Shown: positions 9,233 through 17,798, numbered from the stretch's first letter. The stretch is DNA of 64,000 bases from Streptomyces avicenniae (GCF_000719135.1 NZ_JOEK01000001.1:62001-126000), one strand, 5' to 3'. The notes: generated by a model from the letters alone, not told the origin. Translations and numbers: made by a program.

Positions 9233-10657
9233 TCAGCCGCAGCCACAGCCCGCGAGCGCTCCGGCCGCGCGGTCGAGCGCCGCCTCGGCCGCGTCGGGGT
9301 CGGTGGTGTCGGCGGCGAGGAACGCGAAGGCGAGGACTCGGCCGTCCGGTGTGCCCGCCGTCCCTGCCAGGGTGTTCACGCCGGTCAGCGTGCCGGTCTT
9401 GGCGCGGACGACGCCCGAGCCGTCGGCCCCTTCGTCGCCGTAGCGGCTGGCGAGGGTGCCGGTGAAGCCCGCGACGGGCAGGCCGGTGAGGGCGCTGCGC
9501 AGTTCCGGCCTGCCGGGGTCGGCGGCGGTGGCGAGCGCGCGGGTGAGGAGTTCGGCCGTGAGGCGGCCGTCGCGGTCGAGGCCGCTGGCGTCCACGAGGC
9601 GGGCGCCGTCGTGCGCGAGGCCGAGGTCGTCGAGCTGGGCGGACATGGCGCGGCCGAGACCTTCGAAGTCGGCGCGCTCGCCGCCGGCGAGGGCGGTGTG
9701 GCGCCCGAGGGCCTCGGCGAGGTCGTTGTCGCTGTCGGTGAGCATGCGCTCGACCAGCGAGGACAGCGGGGCGGAGCGGACGACGGCCAGTTCCTCGGCG
9801 TCGTCGGGCGCCTTGCGGTCGGCGGGGTCGCCGCCGACGCGGGCGCCCGCCGTGGCGAGGGCGTCGGCGAAGGCGTCGGCGGCCTCGGCGGCCGGGTCGT
9901 CGGCGCGGGGGGCGGGGCCGTGGCTGCTGCCGTCGGTGCGGCCCTCGTTGACCATGAGGGGCGTGATGGCGGCGATGTTGTCGTTCACCCCGATCGGGTG
10001 CCGCTCGCCGCCGCCCCGGTAGAGGGAGGTGTCGTAGGCGACGCGGACGCGGCCCGCGCCGCGGTCGGCGAGGGCGGCGGCGGTGCGTTCGGCCAGGTCG
10101 GTGAGGTCGTCGGCGGTGAGGGTCGGGTCGCCGCCGCCGACCAGGAAGACGCGTCCGCCGTCCTCGTCCCAGCGGACGGTGGTGGCGAGGCGGTGATCGG
10201 GGCCGAGGGCGTTGAGCGCGGTGACGGCCGTGATGATCTTGACCGTGGAGGCGGGCGCGCGGCCGGTCGTGGCGTGGTCGGCGTACAGCGTCTCGCCCGT
10301 GGTGAGGTCCACGACGGCGGCGGTCGTGCCGTCGCCGAGTGCGCCGTCGGTGAGCGCGGGGCCGAGGACGCGGCGGACGGCCTCCGCGGTGTACTCGGGG
10401 GCGGTGCCGTCGAGGGGGTCGAGGACGGAGACGGCGCCGGGGACGGTGACTCCGGCGTCCGCGCCCGACGGGTCGCGCCGGGTGTCGGCCTCGGCGGCGT
10501 GCGCGCGCTCGGCGGCGCGGCGTCCCGAGTCCCAGGGGCCGGTGAGCGCGACGGCGACGGCGGCGAGCACCAGCCCCGCGGTGGCCGAACCGATGACGAT
10601 GCGCCAGGTCGCACGGTGACGGCGCAGGCTCTCCAGCACTTCTGCTGCTCTTCGCAC
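9233..10657 (-). CDS. dacB: D-alanyl-D-alanine carboxypeptidase/endopeptidase (PBP4, S13 family)
   Basis: Trims or cleaves peptidoglycan peptides outside the membrane. The 474-residue protein has one N-terminal transmembrane anchor (about 19-38), then the three penicillin-binding motifs: SxxK at 137-140 (STVK), SxN (DSDNDL), and KTG (AKTGTL) near the C-terminus. The protein ends in a CGCG tail. GTG 10657 is the start; AAAGGGG lies 13 nt upstream. It is divergent from ppa across 90 bp, which must hold both promoters. Confidence 0.93.
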   Translation of the reverse strand: MRRAAEVLESLRRHRATWRIVIGSATAGLVLAAVAVALTGPWDSGRRAAERAHAAEADTRRDPSGADAGVTVPGAVSVLDPLDGTAPEYTAEAVRRVLGPALTDGALGDGTTAAVVDLTTGETLYADHATTGRAPASTVKIITAVTALNALGPDHRLATTVRWDEDGGRVFLVGGGDPTLTADDLTDLAERTAAALADRGAGRVRVAYDTSLYRGGGERHPIGVNDNIAAITPLMVNEGRTDGSSHGPAPRADDPAAEAADAFADALATAGARVGGDPADRKAPDDAEELAVVRSAPLSSLVERMLTDSDNDLAEALGRHTALAGGERADFEGLGRAMSAQLDDLGLAHDGARLVDASGLDRDGRLTAELLTRALATAADPGRPELRSALTGLPVAGFTGTLASRYGDEGADGSGVVRAKTGTLTGVNTLAGTAGTPDGRVLAFAFLAADTTDPDAAEAALDRAAGALAGCGCG

Positions 10658-10747
10658 GGTACGGACCAGCCCCTTTCGCGAGCAGACACCTCCGTGAGGG
10701 ACACTTAACCACCACTCGCGCGCATTGATCGTTTAAGGAGAACCTCC

Positions 10748-11242
10748 GTGGAGTTCGACGTCACCATCGAGATCCCGAAGGGCTCGCGGAACAAGTACGA
10801 GGTCGATCACGAGACCGGCCGGGTGCGCCTGGACAGGCACCTGTTCACGTCGATGGCCTACCCCGCGGACTACGGCTTCGTCGAGGGCACGCTGGGCGAG
10901 GACGGGGACCCGCTGGACGCGCTGGTGCTGCTGGACGCCCCGACGTTCCCCGGCTGTCTGATCGAGTGCCGCACGATCGGGATGTTCAAGATGACCGACG
11001 AGGCGGGCGGCGACGACAAGCTGCTGTGCGTCCCGGCGGGCGACCCGCGGTTCGAGCAGCTCCAGGACATCGAGGACGTCAGCGCGTTCGTCCGCGGCGA
11101 GATCAAGCACTTCTTCGAGCGCTACAAGGACCTGGAGCCCGGCAAGCACGTCGTGGGCTCGGACTGGGTCGGCCGTGCGGCGGCCGAGGCGGAGATCGAG
11201 CGTTCGATCAAGCGCGCGGCGGAGTCCGGCGCGGCCCACTGA
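10748..11242 (+). CDS. ppa: Inorganic pyrophosphatase
   Basis: Soluble family I pyrophosphatase that hydrolyses PPi and drives biosynthetic reactions. The 164-residue sequence starts [20 protein letters not shown] and contains the metal-binding signature [10 protein letters not shown] near residue 55. GTG 10748 follows AAGGAG (10735-10740) by 7 nt. A perfect hairpin terminates the gene just downstream. Confidence 0.97.
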   Translation: MEFDVTIEIPKGSRNKYEVDHETGRVRLDRHLFTSMAYPADYGFVEGTLGEDGDPLDALVLLDAPTFPGCLIECRTIGMFKMTDEAGGDDKLLCVPAGDPRFEQLQDIEDVSAFVRGEIKHFFERYKDLEPGKHVVGSDWVGRAAAEAEIERSIKRAAESGAAH

Positions 11243-11260
11243 CCGCACGGCCCGGCGGGG

Positions 11261-11289
11261 GGACGCGCGCCCGGGGCGGGCGCGCGTCC
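11261..11289 (+). terminator. ppa terminator
   Basis: Perfect 12-bp stem GGACGCGCGCCC and its complement around the loop GGGGC, 18 bp after the ppa stop. Confidence 0.8.
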
Positions 11290-11335
11290 TGTGTGAGAGC
11301 CTGGGCCGCAGAGCCCCGACCGGCTCCTGGACGAG

Positions 11336-11369
11336 GTGCGCCGTACCCAGACATGACAAGACGGCGCGT
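11336..11369 (+). promoter_or_regulatory. Hairpin in the leader of the SMR transporter gene
   Basis: GTGCGCCGT (11336-11344) can pair over nine positions, two of them G-U, with ACGGCGCGT (11361-11369) around a 16-nt loop. The stem ends just before the GGGAG ribosome binding site at 11370-11374. A second short stem (GAGCC 11297-11301 with GGCTC 11322-11326) precedes it. Two stems ahead of a transporter start suggest translational or riboswitch control, but I could not fit a known class. Confidence 0.3.
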
Positions 11370-11380
11370 GGGAGTCCGTG

Positions 11381-11695
11381 ATGGCCTGGTTCGTGCTGGT
11401 TCTTTCCGGTCTGATGGAGGCCGTGTGGGCGACGGCGCTGGGGAGGTCGGCGGGTTTCAGCCGACCGGCGCCGACGGCCGTGTTCGTCGTCGCCCTCGTG
11501 CTCAGCATGGCCGGTCTGGCCTACGCGCTGCGCACCCTGCCCGTGGGGACGGGCTATGCCGTGTGGGTGGGGATCGGGGCGGTGTGCACGACCGCGTACG
11601 CGATGCTGAGCGGTGACGAGTCGGCGAGCGCGCTGAAGGTGCTGCTGCTGGCCGGGATCGTGGGCTGCGTCGTGGGGCTGAAGCTGGCGCACTGA
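11381..11695 (+). CDS. SMR-family transporter (SugE/Gdx-like)
   Basis: A four-helix proton antiporter of the small multidrug resistance family, 104 residues. It has the membrane-embedded glutamate in SGLMEAVWATAL (E13), and the W16 and GTGYAVWVGIG segments typical of the SugE/Gdx branch that exports guanidinium or quaternary ammonium compounds. ATG 11381 is preferred over the adjacent GTG 11378 because GGGAG ends 6 nt upstream of the ATG. No SMR partner gene is adjacent, so it probably works as a homodimer. Confidence 0.88.
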   Translation: MAWFVLVLSGLMEAVWATALGRSAGFSRPAPTAVFVVALVLSMAGLAYALRTLPVGTGYAVWVGIGAVCTTAYAMLSGDESASALKVLLLAGIVGCVVGLKLAH

Positions 11696-11721
11696 ACGGG
11701 CGCGGCGCGGGGCCGGAGCGG

Positions 11722-13344
11722 TCAGAAGCCGCGCGTGCGTTTCGCGCCGCGGCGGCCCGCCGGGGTGGCGGGGCGGCCCCCGGGGGTGCGCATGAACAGG
11801 CGGGCCATCTCGCCGCCGAGGTTCACGCCGATGGCGATGGCCAGCGCGAGCGTCACGGCCGTCAACAGGTTGTGGACGCCTGAGGTGACGTCCCCCTGCG
11901 CGAAGGCGAGCAGCCCGAGGTACACCGCGCTGCCCGGCAGGAGCGGGCCGATGGCGGCCGTGACGTACGGCAGCGACGACGTGAACCGGTAGCGGGACGC
12001 GAGCTGTCCGAACAGGCCGACCATCCCGGCGGCGACCGCCGTCGCGGCGAACGGCGAGAGGCCGCCGGTGTCGTGCATCGCGCCGTAGACCAGCCAGGCG
12101 ACGCCGCCGTTGAGCGTGGCGGGGACGACGGTGCTGGGCGCCTGCTGGAGCAGCACGCAGAACGTCAGCGACAGCAGGAGCGCCGCCGGGAGCTGGATGC
12201 CGGGGCGCGTGACGCGGTCGAGGACGTCCGGGTCGAGGCTGACGCCCGACACCTCGCCCAGGTAGAGGACGGCGAGGACGCCGCAGACGATGCCGACGCT
12301 GAGGTAGATGACTTCGAGCAGGCGCGCGGAGGCCGTCAGGTAGTAGCCGGTCAGGCCGTCCTGGACGCCCGCGACCAGGGCGCGTCCCGGGATCAGGGCG
12401 AACAGGCCGCCGGTGATCATGGCGGCGGCCTGCCGTTCGCCGCCGCCCGTGTCGTGCCCTGCCGCCCAGCAGATGCCGACCACGGCGGGGGCCACGGCAG
12501 CCGCGACGAACTGGTAGAACTCCGGCAGCCCGCGCCCGGCGGCGAGCCAGGCGAGCCGGTCGCCGAGCATCGCGCCGAGCGCGGCCAGCGCGAAGACGGC
12601 CCAGCCGCCGCCGACGAGGGTGCTGGCCGCCCCGGCGAGCAGGCCGCTGGCGACGGTGAGCTGCCACTTGGTGAACGGGTGCCGGTTGCGCCGCATGGCG
12701 GCCAGCCGCCCGTACGCCTCCTCAAGCGTGACGGCGCCGGAGGAGATGTCGTCCACGAGCCGGAACACGGCGGCGAGCCGCGTGTAGTCCGTGCCGCGCC
12801 GCCGGACGGTGCGGTCGAGGGAGACGGGGGCGTCCACGAGGGACGGCTGGTGCGAGACGGACAGCAGCGTGAACGTGACGGTCACCTCGCAGCGAGCGAG
12901 GCCGTACGCGTGGGTGACGGCGAACATGGCCGTCTCCACGTCCTCGGCGCCCTCGCCCCCGGCGAGCAGCAACTCGCCGATGCGCAGCGTCAGGTCGAGG
13001 ACGCGCGGCACGGGCGGGGGCGTCTCGTCGTCGCCGCGCGGCACGTACTCGGGGGCAGGGCGTTCCGTCAGGGGCAGCCGGACCATGCTGCGCATCCGGT
13101 CCTGCCAGGGCCCGCCGCGGGTGAGGTGGACGACGGCCGGTATGCCCTCGGCGGGCGTGAACTCGCTGTGCGGCTGCGGGCGTGACGGGACGGTCAGCCC
13201 CTCGGGGAGCGCGAAGCCGGACGACGTCGGGTGCTCGTCCTCGGCGGGGGGTGCCGGTTCGAGCCCTTCGGGGACCGTGAATCCCGAGGTGGTCTCCGGG
13301 TCCCACGACTCGTCGCCGCCCGGCCGCGCGCTGTCCCCGGCCAC
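11722..13344 (-). CDS. ThrE-type threonine/serine exporter family membrane protein
   Basis: 540-residue integral membrane protein combining the two ThrE domains: a cytoplasmic/membrane N-terminal half (LRIGELLLAGGEGAEDVETAMFAVTHAYGL, then TKWQLTVASGLLAGAAS) and a C-terminal half (LLLSLTFCVLLQQAPSTVVPATLNG). About ten membrane segments are visible. GTG 13344 is chosen because GGGAG lies 5 nt upstream; a TTG 63 bp earlier lacks support. The first 110 residues are hydrophilic and contain three degenerate copies of SGFxxPEGL, a region absent from ordinary ThrE. Substrate is inferred from the family only. Confidence 0.85.
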   Translation of the reverse strand: MAGDSARPGGDESWDPETTSGFTVPEGLEPAPPAEDEHPTSSGFALPEGLTVPSRPQPHSEFTPAEGIPAVVHLTRGGPWQDRMRSMVRLPLTERPAPEYVPRGDDETPPPVPRVLDLTLRIGELLLAGGEGAEDVETAMFAVTHAYGLARCEVTVTFTLLSVSHQPSLVDAPVSLDRTVRRRGTDYTRLAAVFRLVDDISSGAVTLEEAYGRLAAMRRNRHPFTKWQLTVASGLLAGAASTLVGGGWAVFALAALGAMLGDRLAWLAAGRGLPEFYQFVAAAVAPAVVGICWAAGHDTGGGERQAAAMITGGLFALIPGRALVAGVQDGLTGYYLTASARLLEVIYLSVGIVCGVLAVLYLGEVSGVSLDPDVLDRVTRPGIQLPAALLLSLTFCVLLQQAPSTVVPATLNGGVAWLVYGAMHDTGGLSPFAATAVAAGMVGLFGQLASRYRFTSSLPYVTAAIGPLLPGSAVYLGLLAFAQGDVTSGVHNLLTAVTLALAIAIGVNLGGEMARLFMRTPGGRPATPAGRRGAKRTRGF

Positions 13345-13449
13345 GTCCGCTCCCGCTCCCTGCCGTCTCGTGAGTCCCCGTCGTCTACCCGGGCAGCATA
13401 GGGTCAATGCGGGCGGGGCGGCGCGGGGAGTGCGAGGCGTACGGGCCGG

Positions 13450-14163
13450 TCAGGGCTGGTCGCGCAGCTCGGCGAGGCGGGCGAGGTCGTCCGTCACGGA
13501 CGCCTGTTCCTCGGGGGTGAGGTCGAGGGTGACGGAGGTGGCGCGGTCGAGGGCGGCCGTGGCGCCCGCGTCGTCCCCGAGGCGTGCGGCGACGTCCGCG
13601 CGCAGCACGAGGAGGCGCAGCAGCTGGACGGGGGTGGGACGGTCGGCGGTGCGGGCGAGCGCGCGGTCGATGACCCGGGCGGCGGCCGTCTGGTCCTCCT
13701 TGCCGTGGGCGAACAGCGCGGCCTGGTGCAGGGCGCGGGCGTACGGTTCGCGGGGTGCGGGGCGGTGGCTCGGGTCGTCGCTGGTGGGCTGCCCGATGCG
13801 CAGGCAGTTCCCGGCGGGGTCGGTGACGAGGAACTGGCGGACGCCGTAGCTGGTGTCCCGCAGCGGCCCGATGCGGGGCAGGCCGGTCGTGGGGATGCGG
13901 CCGAGGGCGGCCTTGAGGCCCGCGCGGAAGGCGGCGTGCAGGCCGTCCACGTCGTCGGTGCCGATGAGGCAGGTGCTGTACGAGGCGGCAGGGTCGTAGT
14001 TCTTGATGCCGTAGAGGTGGAGCGCGACGTCGCCGCGTTCGACGACGGCGTAGGGGTTGGGGCTGGCCTGCCGGTAGGTGACGTCGAAGCCGAGGGCGGT
14101 GTAGAAGTCGAGGACGGGCGCGAGCGCGTGGCAGGGCAGCATGGGCGTGGTGGTCTCGGGCAT
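13450..14163 (-). CDS. VOC-superfamily protein with helical C-terminal extension
   Basis: 237 residues. Residues 1-125 form one glyoxalase/bleomycin-resistance module (APVLDFYTALGFDVTYRQ ... LVTDPAGNCLRIGQP), a binding or metalloenzyme fold. Residues about 135-237 are Ala-rich helices resembling a pair of TPR units (ALHQAALFAHGKEDQTAAARVI). AGGAG lies 8 nt before ATG 14163. It is 34 bp upstream of the ABC permease on the opposite side of no terminator, but in the same direction as that permease's gene end, so it is simply downstream in orientation. Ligand unknown. Confidence 0.82.
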   Translation of the reverse strand: MPETTTPMLPCHALAPVLDFYTALGFDVTYRQASPNPYAVVERGDVALHLYGIKNYDPAASYSTCLIGTDDVDGLHAAFRAGLKAALGRIPTTGLPRIGPLRDTSYGVRQFLVTDPAGNCLRIGQPTSDDPSHRPAPREPYARALHQAALFAHGKEDQTAAARVIDRALARTADRPTPVQLLRLLVLRADVAARLGDDAGATAALDRATSVTLDLTPEEQASVTDDLARLAELRDQP

Positions 14164-14197
14164 GGGCCGTGCTCCTGGGGTCAGCCGGGGGGGTGGG

Positions 14198-14995
14198 TCA
14201 GTGGTCGGAGAGGCGGGCCCAGCGGTGCAGGGCGAGGGGGACGAAGACGGCCAGCAGCAGGACGGGCCACGCGACGGCGAGCAGCAGCGCGTGGTCGGCG
14301 GCCCAGGCGTCGGAGGCCCAGGAGGGGTTGCCGAAGAGGTCGCGGACGGCGGCTGCGGTGGCGGACATCGGATTCCATTCGGCGATCGCGCCGAGCCAGC
14401 CCGGCATGGTCGAGGGGGAGGTGAAGACGCTGGACAGGAACGCGACGGGCCACACGAGGATCTGGATGGTCTGCACGAGTTCCGGGCGTCCGGCGAGCAG
14501 CCCCAGCCATATCCCGGCCCAGAGCATGGCCAGGCGCAGCAGCAGGAGCAGGCCGACGGCGGCCAGGGCGGAGACGGGGCCCTCGTGCCAGCGCCAGCCG
14601 ACGAGGAGTCCGGCGACGAGCATGACCAGCAGGGACGCGGCCGAGCTGATCATGTCGATGACACTGCGGGCGACGAGGAAGGACGAGGGGACGATGGGCA
14701 GCGAGCGGAAGCGGTCGAGCAGGCCGCGTTCGACGTCCTGGGTGAGCGCGACCATGGTGCCCTCCAGGCCGAACGCCATGGTGAGCGCGAGGATGCCGGG
14801 GACGAGGAAGTCCTCGTAGTCGCCGCCCTCGACGGCGAGGCCGCCGCCGAGGAAGTAGACGAACATCACGAGCATCATCACGGGGAAGATCAGCTCGGTG
14901 GCGACCGCGCCTGGCCTGCGGGCCCAGTGGGCGAAGCCGCGGCGGGTCATGATCAGTGTGTCGGTGACGAGTCCTGGGGACGCGGGGGCCGTCAT
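14198..14995 (-). CDS. ABC-2 type permease (DrrB-like)
   Basis: 265-residue membrane subunit with six predicted helices (VATELIFPVMMLVMFVYFLGGG through AVAWPVLLLAVFVPLAL) and the conserved EGTMVALTQDVERGLLDRFRSLP loop of daunorubicin-resistance-type permeases. ATG 14995 overlaps the ATPase stop by 4 nt (ATGA), so the two subunits are translationally coupled. Likely exports a hydrophobic compound; substrate unknown. Confidence 0.92.
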   Translation of the reverse strand: MTAPASPGLVTDTLIMTRRGFAHWARRPGAVATELIFPVMMLVMFVYFLGGGLAVEGGDYEDFLVPGILALTMAFGLEGTMVALTQDVERGLLDRFRSLPIVPSSFLVARSVIDMISSAASLLVMLVAGLLVGWRWHEGPVSALAAVGLLLLLRLAMLWAGIWLGLLAGRPELVQTIQILVWPVAFLSSVFTSPSTMPGWLGAIAEWNPMSATAAAVRDLFGNPSWASDAWAADHALLLAVAWPVLLLAVFVPLALHRWARLSDH

Positions 14996-15948
14996 GCGGG
15001 GTCCTTCCTGGGGGCCGTGCCGGTGAGGTGGAGGAAGACCTCGTCCAGGGTGGGGCGGCGCAGGGCGATGTCCTCGGCGGCGATCCCGGCGGCCTCCAGC
15101 GCGCGCAGGGTCGCGGTGAGCGCGGCCATCCGGTCGGAGACCGGGGCGCTGACCAGGCGGCGATCGGGGTCGGTGACGGGGTGCGCCGCGCGGACGGCGG
15201 CGCCGACGACGGCCGCAGCCGCCGTGAGCTGCGCGGCGTCGCGGACGACGACGTCGATGCGGTCGGCGCCCGTGCGGGCCTTCAGCTCGTCGGGCGTGCC
15301 CTCGGCGACGCGCCGTCCGCCGTCGAGGACGGAGACGCGCCCGGCGAGGTGGTCGGCCTCCTCCAGGTACTGGGTGGTGAGCAGGACGGTGGTGCCCTCG
15401 CCCGCGAGGGACCTGACGGCCTCCCACACCTCGCCGCGTCCGCGCGGGTCGAGCCCGGTGGTGGGCTCGTCGAGGAAGAGGACGTCCGGCCTGGTGATCA
15501 GCCCCGCGGCCAGGTCGAGGCGGCGGCGCATGCCGCCGCTGTAGCGGCCCACGGGCATGCGGCCGGTGTCGGCGAGCGAGAAGCGTTCGAGGAGTTCCTG
15601 CGCGCGGTGGGCGGCGGCGCGGGCGCCGAGGTGGTGGAGGCGGCCGAAGAGGTCGAGGTTCTGCCGTCCGTCCAACCCCTCGTCCAGCGCGGCGTGCTGG
15701 CCGACGAGCCCGATGCGGCGGCGGACGGCGGCCGGGTCGCGCAGGACGTCGTGCCCGGCGACGGACGCGCTGCCGCCCGTGGGCCGCAGCAGGGTCGTCA
15801 GGATGCGGACGGCGGTGGTCTTGCCCGCGCCGTTGGGGCCGAGGACGCCGTGGACGGTGCCCTGGGCGACGGTGAGGTCGAGGCCGTCGAGGGCGGGTCT
15901 GTCGCCGAAGGTCTTGCTCAGGGCCGTGACGGCGATCGCGTCGGTCAT
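14992..15948 (-). CDS. ABC transporter ATPase (DrrA-like)
   Basis: 318 residues with Walker A GPNGAGKTT near 37, Q-loop LVGQHAALD, signature YSGGMRRRLDLA, Walker B DVLFLDEPT, and the C-terminal regulatory domain of the DrrA drug-exporter group. The start at 15948 is 15 bp from a perfect ATCAAATTTGAT palindrome, where a bound repressor would block transcription; the divergent PadR gene at 16090 is the obvious candidate. Confidence 0.93.
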   Translation of the reverse strand: MTDAIAVTALSKTFGDRPALDGLDLTVAQGTVHGVLGPNGAGKTTAVRILTTLLRPTGGSASVAGHDVLRDPAAVRRRIGLVGQHAALDEGLDGRQNLDLFGRLHHLGARAAAHRAQELLERFSLADTGRMPVGRYSGGMRRRLDLAAGLITRPDVLFLDEPTTGLDPRGRGEVWEAVRSLAGEGTTVLLTTQYLEEADHLAGRVSVLDGGRRVAEGTPDELKARTGADRIDVVVRDAAQLTAAAAVVGAAVRAAHPVTDPDRRLVSAPVSDRMAALTATLRALEAAGIAAEDIALRRPTLDEVFLHLTGTAPRKDPA

Positions 15949-15962
15949 GTCACCCCTTACTG

Positions 15963-15974
15963 ATCAAATTTGAT
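15963..15974. promoter_or_regulatory. Palindromic operator 1 of the PadR/DrrAB divergon
   Basis: ATCAAATTTGAT is a perfect 12-bp palindrome, AT-rich in a GC-rich region, immediately upstream of the ABC ATPase gene. Confidence 0.65.
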
Positions 15975-16015
15975 TACCAAACCGGAGCGCGACCGTACGG
16001 GACCCCGGGTGCCTA

Positions 16016-16027
16016 GTCAAGTTTGAT
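16016..16027. promoter_or_regulatory. Palindromic operator 2 of the PadR/DrrAB divergon
   Basis: GTCAAGTTTGAT repeats operator 1 with two changes, 53 bp away and 63 bp before the PadR start. Two matching sites in one divergent region suggest autoregulation plus control of the transporter. Confidence 0.6.
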
Positions 16028-16089
16028 TAGGGAGGGACGGGTGAGACACTGGGCACGGCAGTCACACCAGCGAAAGGAGACGGCCGCGC

Positions 16090-16701
16090 ATGTCGGTCAT
16101 CCGGCTCCTCGTCCTCGGCGCCGTCCGTCAGCACGGCCGTGCCCACGGCTACCAGGTGCGCAGCGACCTGGAGTTCTGGGGCGCCCACGAGTGGTCGAAC
16201 GCCAAACCCGGGTCGATCTACCACGCGCTCAAGCAGATGGCCAAGGAGGGCCTGCTCCACGCGCACGACACCGCGCCGAGCCCCGCCGGAGGCCCGCCCC
16301 GCACCGAGTACGAGCTGACGCCCGCGGGCGAGCAGAGCTACCTGACCCTGCTGCGCGCCTCGCTGCGCGCGTACGACGAACGCATCGACGTGCTCACCGG
16401 CGCCGTCGGCTTCATCGTGGACCTGCCGCGCGCCGAGGCGATCGACCTGCTGCGCGAGCGCGTCGCCGCGCTCAAGCTGAAGGTCACGGAGGTGGAGCGG
16501 TACTGGACACCCCTGTCGTCGCCCGAGGAGTGGGGGCACATCGGCGAGGTCATGCGGCTGTGGACGCACAACGCCGAGAGCGACGCGGCATGGACCCTCG
16601 GGCTCGTCGAACGGCTGGAGGGCGGGGCGTACGTGATGGCGGGCGAGGGCGAGCGGACCGTCGAGGTGCTCCCCGAGGGCGTCGAGAACCCGTACGGCTG
16701 A
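16090..16701 (+). CDS. PadR-family transcriptional repressor
   Basis: 203-residue winged-helix regulator. Residues 3-85 form the PadR fold (LLVLGAVRQHGRAHGYQVRSDL ... KPGSIYHALKQMAKEGLL ... RTEYELTPAGEQ); residues 90-180 form the long C-terminal dimerisation helices of the larger PadR subfamily. AAGGAG (16074-16079) precedes ATG 16090 by 10 nt. Divergent from the DrrAB-like transporter with two palindromes between, it probably represses that transporter until a ligand, perhaps the exported drug, binds. Confidence 0.92.
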   Translation: MSVIRLLVLGAVRQHGRAHGYQVRSDLEFWGAHEWSNAKPGSIYHALKQMAKEGLLHAHDTAPSPAGGPPRTEYELTPAGEQSYLTLLRASLRAYDERIDVLTGAVGFIVDLPRAEAIDLLRERVAALKLKVTEVERYWTPLSSPEEWGHIGEVMRLWTHNAESDAAWTLGLVERLEGGAYVMAGEGERTVEVLPEGVENPYG

Positions 16702-16749
16702 CCGGGCCCGTGGCCGGAGCGGAGACGCCGCCCCGGCCCGCGCCACCCG

Positions 16750-17673
16750 TCACAGGCGCCCGCGCAGCCACTCCAGGTGCTCGCGCGTCGCGTGCTCGCT
16801 CAGCGCGGAGTTCCGCAGCCTGCCGAGCACGCCCTGGTAGGCGGTGACCTCCTCGCGCTTGTCGAGGTAGAGGGCACCGGTGAGCTGCTCCAGGTAGACG
16901 AGGTCGGAGAGTTCGGTCTCCGCGAAGCGCAGCAGCGTGAACGCGCCGGACTCGGCGACATGACCGCCCTGCGCGAACGCCACGACCTGGAGCGTGACGT
17001 TCGGGTACTCGGAGAACTCGATGAGGGTCCGCAGCTGCTCGTCCATCACCTTGTGCCCGCCGTACGGACGGCGCAGCGCCGCCTCGTCCAGCACGCAGTG
17101 CAGGTGCGGGGCGTTCTCGGAGACGAGGAGCTTCTGCCGGGCGAGCCGCAGCGCGATCCGCCGGTCCACCTCGCCCGCGGGCAGCCGCCCCTTGTGGCCG
17201 CTGACCATGACCGCGTGCGCGTACGCCTCGGTCTGGAGCAGGCCGTGGACGAACTGGAGCTCGTAGGTCGAGATGTGCTCGGCCGCGGCTTCGAGGCCGA
17301 TGTAGGTCTGGAACCAGCTGGGGAGCACGTCGCTGTAGCTGTGCCACCAGCCCGCCTGGCCCGACGACCTGGCCAGGCCGAGGAGCGGCTCGCGGTCGGC
17401 GTCCTCGGTGACGCCGTACAGCGTCAGCAGGTCGGCGACGTCGCGCGGCTTCACGCTGACCCGCCCCAGCTCCATCCTGCTGATCTTGGACTCGGACGCC
17501 CGGATCGCGTAACCGGCCTCCTCACGGGAGACGTTGCACGCCTCGCGCAGCCGCCGCAGCTGCGAGCCGAGCAGGATACGGCGGACCATGGAGCCGCCGG
17601 TCGCTTCCGGGACCACGGCGGCACCCGTGACCCCGGTGATGTTGGTATCCCCCACTATCCCCTGAGTACTCAT
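16750..17673 (-). CDS. XRE-DUF5753 regulator (WhiJ-like)
   Basis: 307 residues: helix-turn-helix at about 33-90 (LRRLREACNVSREEAGYAI) followed by the DUF5753 domain (WFQTYIGLEAAAEHISTYE ... VVAFAQGGHVAESGAFTLL). Proteins of this type in Streptomyces act with small DUF397 partners in developmental control, as with WhiJ. ATG 17673 is preferred over an in-frame start 48 bp upstream; GGAGGG lies about 10 nt before it. It is divergent from an RsbW-like ATPase gene and 1.1 kb from a DUF397 gene; both promoter regions carry the same CACGTGC boxes. Confidence 0.9.
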   Translation of the reverse strand: MSTQGIVGDTNITGVTGAAVVPEATGGSMVRRILLGSQLRRLREACNVSREEAGYAIRASESKISRMELGRVSVKPRDVADLLTLYGVTEDADREPLLGLARSSGQAGWWHSYSDVLPSWFQTYIGLEAAAEHISTYELQFVHGLLQTEAYAHAVMVSGHKGRLPAGEVDRRIALRLARQKLLVSENAPHLHCVLDEAALRRPYGGHKVMDEQLRTLIEFSEYPNVTLQVVAFAQGGHVAESGAFTLLRFAETELSDLVYLEQLTGALYLDKREEVTAYQGVLGRLRNSALSEHATREHLEWLRGRL

Positions 17674-17764
17674 GCGCTCACTGCCCTCCACTTCGCACCG
17701 TGCGAAGTCTGCCATCTCCACGTGTCATTCGGTGCGCGCGTGATTACGGTCCATCAAAAATTTT

Positions 17765-17798
17765 CGTGCACGTGCATCTGCCCTTGCATTTGCCGTGA
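17765..17798. promoter_or_regulatory. CACGTGC box cluster between XRE and ATPase genes
   Basis: TGCACGTGCA (17767-17776, a perfect palindrome) is followed by degenerate repeats ATCTGC, CTTGCA and TTTGC at about 12-bp spacing. The 13-mer CACGTGCATCTGC (17769-17781) recurs exactly at 18830-18842 upstream of the DUF397 gene. The neighbourhood is locally AT-rich, as expected of a promoter/operator. Confidence 0.55.

Noticed and set aside
8369..10708. 779-codon plus-strand frame over the metalloprotease and dacB genes
   Set aside because: Shadow of two well-supported minus-strand genes; Gly/Glu/Ala low complexity.
11290..11380. Guanidine-I (ykkC) or mini-ykkC riboswitch
   Set aside because: The CTGGTCCGAGAG-type and ACACGG/GCCCGGGAGA core elements are not present in order; only a generic pair of hairpins is. 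Kept as a low-confidence regulatory element.
16702..16749. Bidirectional terminator between PadR and the XRE gene
   Set aside because: Only short, interrupted GC complementarity is present; not distinct from background at this GC content.
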